Below are positions 61,501 through 64,000 of a stretch of 64,000 nt of DNA, piece after piece. A program made the translations under genes and the position numbers. The notes under the pieces were generated by a model. That model was not told the DNA's origin, ran no database searches, and saw only the letters and a program-made list of their open reading frames with translations. The DNA is from Macrothele yani (Eukaryota; Arthropoda; Arachnida; Araneae; Macrothelidae), in the NCBI GenBank assembly GCA_039090855.1, contig CM077006.1, positions 50,415,336 through 50,479,335 on the forward strand, in the 5' to 3' direction. Positions within the stretch are counted from its first letter, which is position 1; every line of letters starts with the position of its first letter.

Positions 61501-62871
61501 CAATGTCTTTTTTCAAATCCTCTTCAAAATATTTTGACAATCCATGTGATATCACATAAGCAACTTTTTTTCTTTAAGTTGCATTTTGGCTGCAATAGCA
61601 GAATCAGGAAACATTTCTTTGAAAAGTTCAACTGTTTCAGTGCATGAAACAAAAGACATATTGTCCTTAGCAACTTTCATGGCCCATAATGCTTCGGCTT
61701 TAGCCAACTGTAAATCATGACTCAGTACTTCACTAATATTTGTTTTGGGCTGAAGATCCCGTCCTCCAAAGGCTTTCAGGATGGACTTATTTTGAAATTT
61801 ACTTTGAAATTTCTGCAAATGTTTTTTTCCTTTATGATGCGCTTTTACTTGTGAAAAGCCACTATTAGAAATGTTGAAAATTTCTGAACACAATATACAC
61901 TTAGCAGAAAATATTGTTTCAGTTGCAGAACACCATTCTTTCAACTTCACTCCGTCCAATTCTTTGGCGAGCCACGCATCTTGAAATTTCGTTTTGGATT
62001 TAGGCATCTTAAACACTTGTATTACTAACCAGAAAATGAAAGGGAAGTACAAAAACACGTTCCAATATTGCAAAACCAGACAACTTCCCGAAATTTGGCT
62101 GCGAGGATGTCAGAAGATATGAAAAAAAAAAAAAAAGCAGGTCACCACTAGAGAACTGAACCTGCACACAGCACAGAGAACACCATAAAAGACGTAAAAC
62201 CAGAAACTATCATACGCATCTCACGCAAGTTCAGTCAAAGCGGGTCGGAGCCGAGATATATTGTGCATCGAAGGTCGCTGTCGCCGACGCATGATCGAAG
62301 GTCAATGATCACATGCTCTACTGCCTGCCAAGATAATACTCAGCTACCATCCCATCGTCATTACCGGAGGTTACGGAAGGAGACCACATGTTTCCTCTTT
62401 GCTTCCACCCACCTGCGGTTTACAATAACAAAACATCAGCAGAAAGAGGAGGTTCCACAAGGCATGTACAAAAATAAAGTACGATCTTCTGCGTGCCACG
62501 GAGTTCGTCTGCAAAGCGCAAACCAGGGGTGAAAATGACCCCTCCCCTTTCCCCTTAGATCTCTTGTTACTCTCGAAAACTGTTCGAAGGCAAAAAAATG
62601 GAACGCCCGCCCCGAAGCAAGTGCATCTCGATGGCGTCATTTTTCCCTCCCTTCAGCAGCACAGCATATAGGCTGTGTTTCTACAATAACAGGTCTTTTT
62701 ACCTTACCGTAATGGTAAATTTATTGGCGTTAATAACGGTTGTGTTTTTAATAAAAATAAGCTTACGAAAATTTTAGGATGAATAGCAAATTTTAGGTCT
62801 AATTTTAGGAATTTAAGGAGGGTCACAAAATATTAGGAATTTTAGGAATTTTAGGAGGAATGCGATCCCTG
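58580..62871 (-). mobile_element. hAT-family element, copy 2, nearly autonomous
   Basis: Ends CAGGGATC (58580) and GATCCCTG (62864-62871), flanked by the exact 6-bp repeat TGAACC. Multiple ATTTTAGG motifs lie just inside both ends in the same orientation. The element is 4.29 kb and carries a transposase gene on the minus strand. Confidence 0.93.
59572..62007 (-). pseudogene. hAT-family transposase, two frameshifts
   Basis: It starts MPKSKTKFQDAWLAKELDG at 62007. A BED-like zinc finger follows (CILC ... H-x5-H, about residues 36-60). The catalytic core begins with IAFDETTNTQVKRQLDVYLR (first Asp) and includes VSMDSPNVNK and a CNLHVVSNAF segment. The RW motif appears as SNRWLTVGSV. The C-terminal dimerisation domain has LPHGNADAERGFSVN, then a charged coiled-coil extension of about 100 residues to the TAA at 59574-59572. 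Single-base length changes in A/T homopolymers near 61565 and near 61082 shift the frame; otherwise about 810 codons stay open. It could be a very young loss or assembly errors. Confidence 0.92.
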
Positions 62872-62873
62872 TG

Positions 62874-63612
62874 AACCTCATAAAAACAAGAGACTAATTA
62901 AAGAAATCTTTTATATCCAAAAAACAGTTCTACTAATGAATCTTCAAAAATTATAAATTGCATTTTCAACAACCTAATTCAAAAATAGTAGACAGACAAA
63001 ATACGTAAGGAAAATATTTTAATTTAATAAAGGGCAACCGCAAGACAGAAGAGGAACCTAACAATAAAATTTTAATTCTTTCTGTGTAAACAAAAGTTTT
63101 GATACAGGTTCTATACATTCAGAACAGGTCTTGATAAAATCGAGAGGCCAGAAATGTCTGTAAAAACAAAAGAACTCTGAAGATGTGAAAAATAAGTGAA
63201 AGTTCTCCAAGTTAAAATAGAATTAAGTATATTAATCTGAGTAAAGCCTTAAGTGCTTTAATTGCTGTAAATAACATTTTTCTTTTTCTAAATCTATAAG
63301 CAAAAACTATCAGCAAAATCTGTTAACAGACTTACCAACCTTAACAAGAGAAAAATCCTGCAAGCATTTTTTTGTATGTTTGAAATATCAATGGACATAA
63401 TTTGAAGCATGAATGTTACATTAATGCATATAAAAAATGTTGATTGGATTATATTTATCTGTTTATTTTGTTGCTCCATCACAATCATTATTAAAAGTCC
63501 ACACTTTCAGAAAAATCACTAAATATACAATATTATATACAAGCTATTTACATTATACCAATATGATTCTAATTTTTATGCAGTGCATTTACTGTACAAG
63601 ACTTGCACCTCC
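62874..63612. other. AT-rich spacer, no recognised feature
   Basis: Lies between the hAT copy and the next transposase fragment. No exon or repeat family was recognised. Confidence 0.5.
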
Positions 63613-64000
63613 TCAAAAAATCAGTATCAAATTTCTGTTCGAACAAGATCCTTGTTGATGAGATTTTATGATCAACAGATTTTCTAATGTTTCCTTTGAC
63701 ATAGTTGATCTGAACTGAGTACTGGTCTTTGTTACATAACTGAAAATCCTCCCACACTCAGCATTGCTGTGAGGGATTGTTGGTATGAGAAGCATTAAAT
63801 GTGACAGCCTCTTGAATTTAAATTCTCCATTAGCACTTTTAAGTTTACCTATTAACTGCCCCTGAATATCAGCTCGCTCTTCTTCAAGAACTTCGCCTGG
63901 AAAATCTTCATGTTGAAGACAGCAAAACTCAAACTGGAGGATGTCAAATGCTGCATCCTCATTTGAAACTTCTATTGCTCTTAGGACAACAGAAGAGGGT
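63613..64000 (-). CDS. Second hAT-type transposase, C-terminal fragment (partial)
   Basis: The frame is open from the right window edge to a TAA at about 63613. It contains DAAFDILQFEFCCLQHEDF, a Glu-rich linker, GKLKSANGEFKFKRLSHLML and the hAT dimerisation signature IPHSNAECGRIFSYV, followed by STMSKETLENLLIIK. This family is distinct from the element at 58.6-62.9 kb. The catalytic part lies beyond the edge, so whether it is intact, and whether it is a transposon or a domesticated gene, cannot be judged here. Confidence 0.8.
   Translation of the reverse strand, partial: PSSVVLRAIEVSNEDAAFDILQFEFCCLQHEDFPGEVLEEERADIQGQLIGKLKSANGEFKFKRLSHLMLLIPTIPHSNAECGRIFSYVTKTSTQFRSTMSKETLENLLIIKSHQQGSCSNRNLILIF

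Noticed and set aside
54772..64000. Further upstream RXR exons (start of LBD, DNA-binding domain)
   Set aside because: I looked for the zinc-finger Cys pattern and early LBD helices in the element-free parts and found none. They must lie beyond the window.

Overview
The window is eukaryotic nuclear DNA: AT-rich, with low gene density, interrupted reading frames, introns and many transposable-element copies. The only host gene I can support is a retinoid X receptor (RXR/ultraspiracle, NR2B class) on the minus strand. Two of its ligand-binding-domain exons are present, at 54547-54771 and 43317-43567, separated by an 11-kb intron with canonical splice sites. The RXR sequence is arthropod-like. 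RXR together with RTE, Tigger, Tc1 and tRNA-SINE content fits an arthropod, perhaps a chelicerate, but that placement is inference. No prokaryotic, organellar, CRISPR or rRNA feature was seen.

Layout. 1-15.2 kb is a dense repeat region. It holds at least fourteen copies of one tRNA-derived SINE (SINE-1), mostly full length with target-site duplications, nearly all antisense to the + strand and often nested. It also holds four Tc1-like elements (915-2378, 3232-3955, 7247-8613, 9945-11682), two of them broken by SINEs, and a degenerate repeat array (11.7-12.5 kb). A second tRNA-derived family (SINE-2) forms a 651-bp insertion with an inverted duplication at 14.5-15.1 kb. 15.2-33.5 kb is AT-rich and element-poor, with one Tc1-like element (22.5-23.7 kb), a 5'-inverted RTE fragment (23.7-24.1 kb), a near-perfect hairpin and a minisatellite. 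33.5-43.3 kb holds scattered SINEs, a palindrome made of two BET-bromodomain pseudogene copies (33.9-34.5 kb), nested MITE-like elements and a foldback MITE.

43.3-54.8 kb is the RXR 3' end: terminal exon, an 11-kb intron holding a degenerate mariner (43750-45023) and a hAT-family copy (47168-51070), then the preceding LBD exon. 54.8-64 kb lies upstream in the RXR direction, probably in the next intron. It has a TA-flanked Tigger/pogo element (55251-58500) with a nested RTE retroelement, a longer hAT copy encoding a nearly whole but twice-frameshifted transposase (58580-62871), and the C-terminal part of another hAT transposase running off the right edge.

There is no operon-like cooperation between genes. 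The coding content is one fragmented host nuclear receptor plus transposases and reverse transcriptases, nearly all inactivated. The points most worth a second look are the changed AF-2 helix of the RXR, the BET-bromodomain palindrome, the hAT pair with its 6-bp duplications and directly oriented subterminal motifs, and SINE copies sharing a 5' extension.
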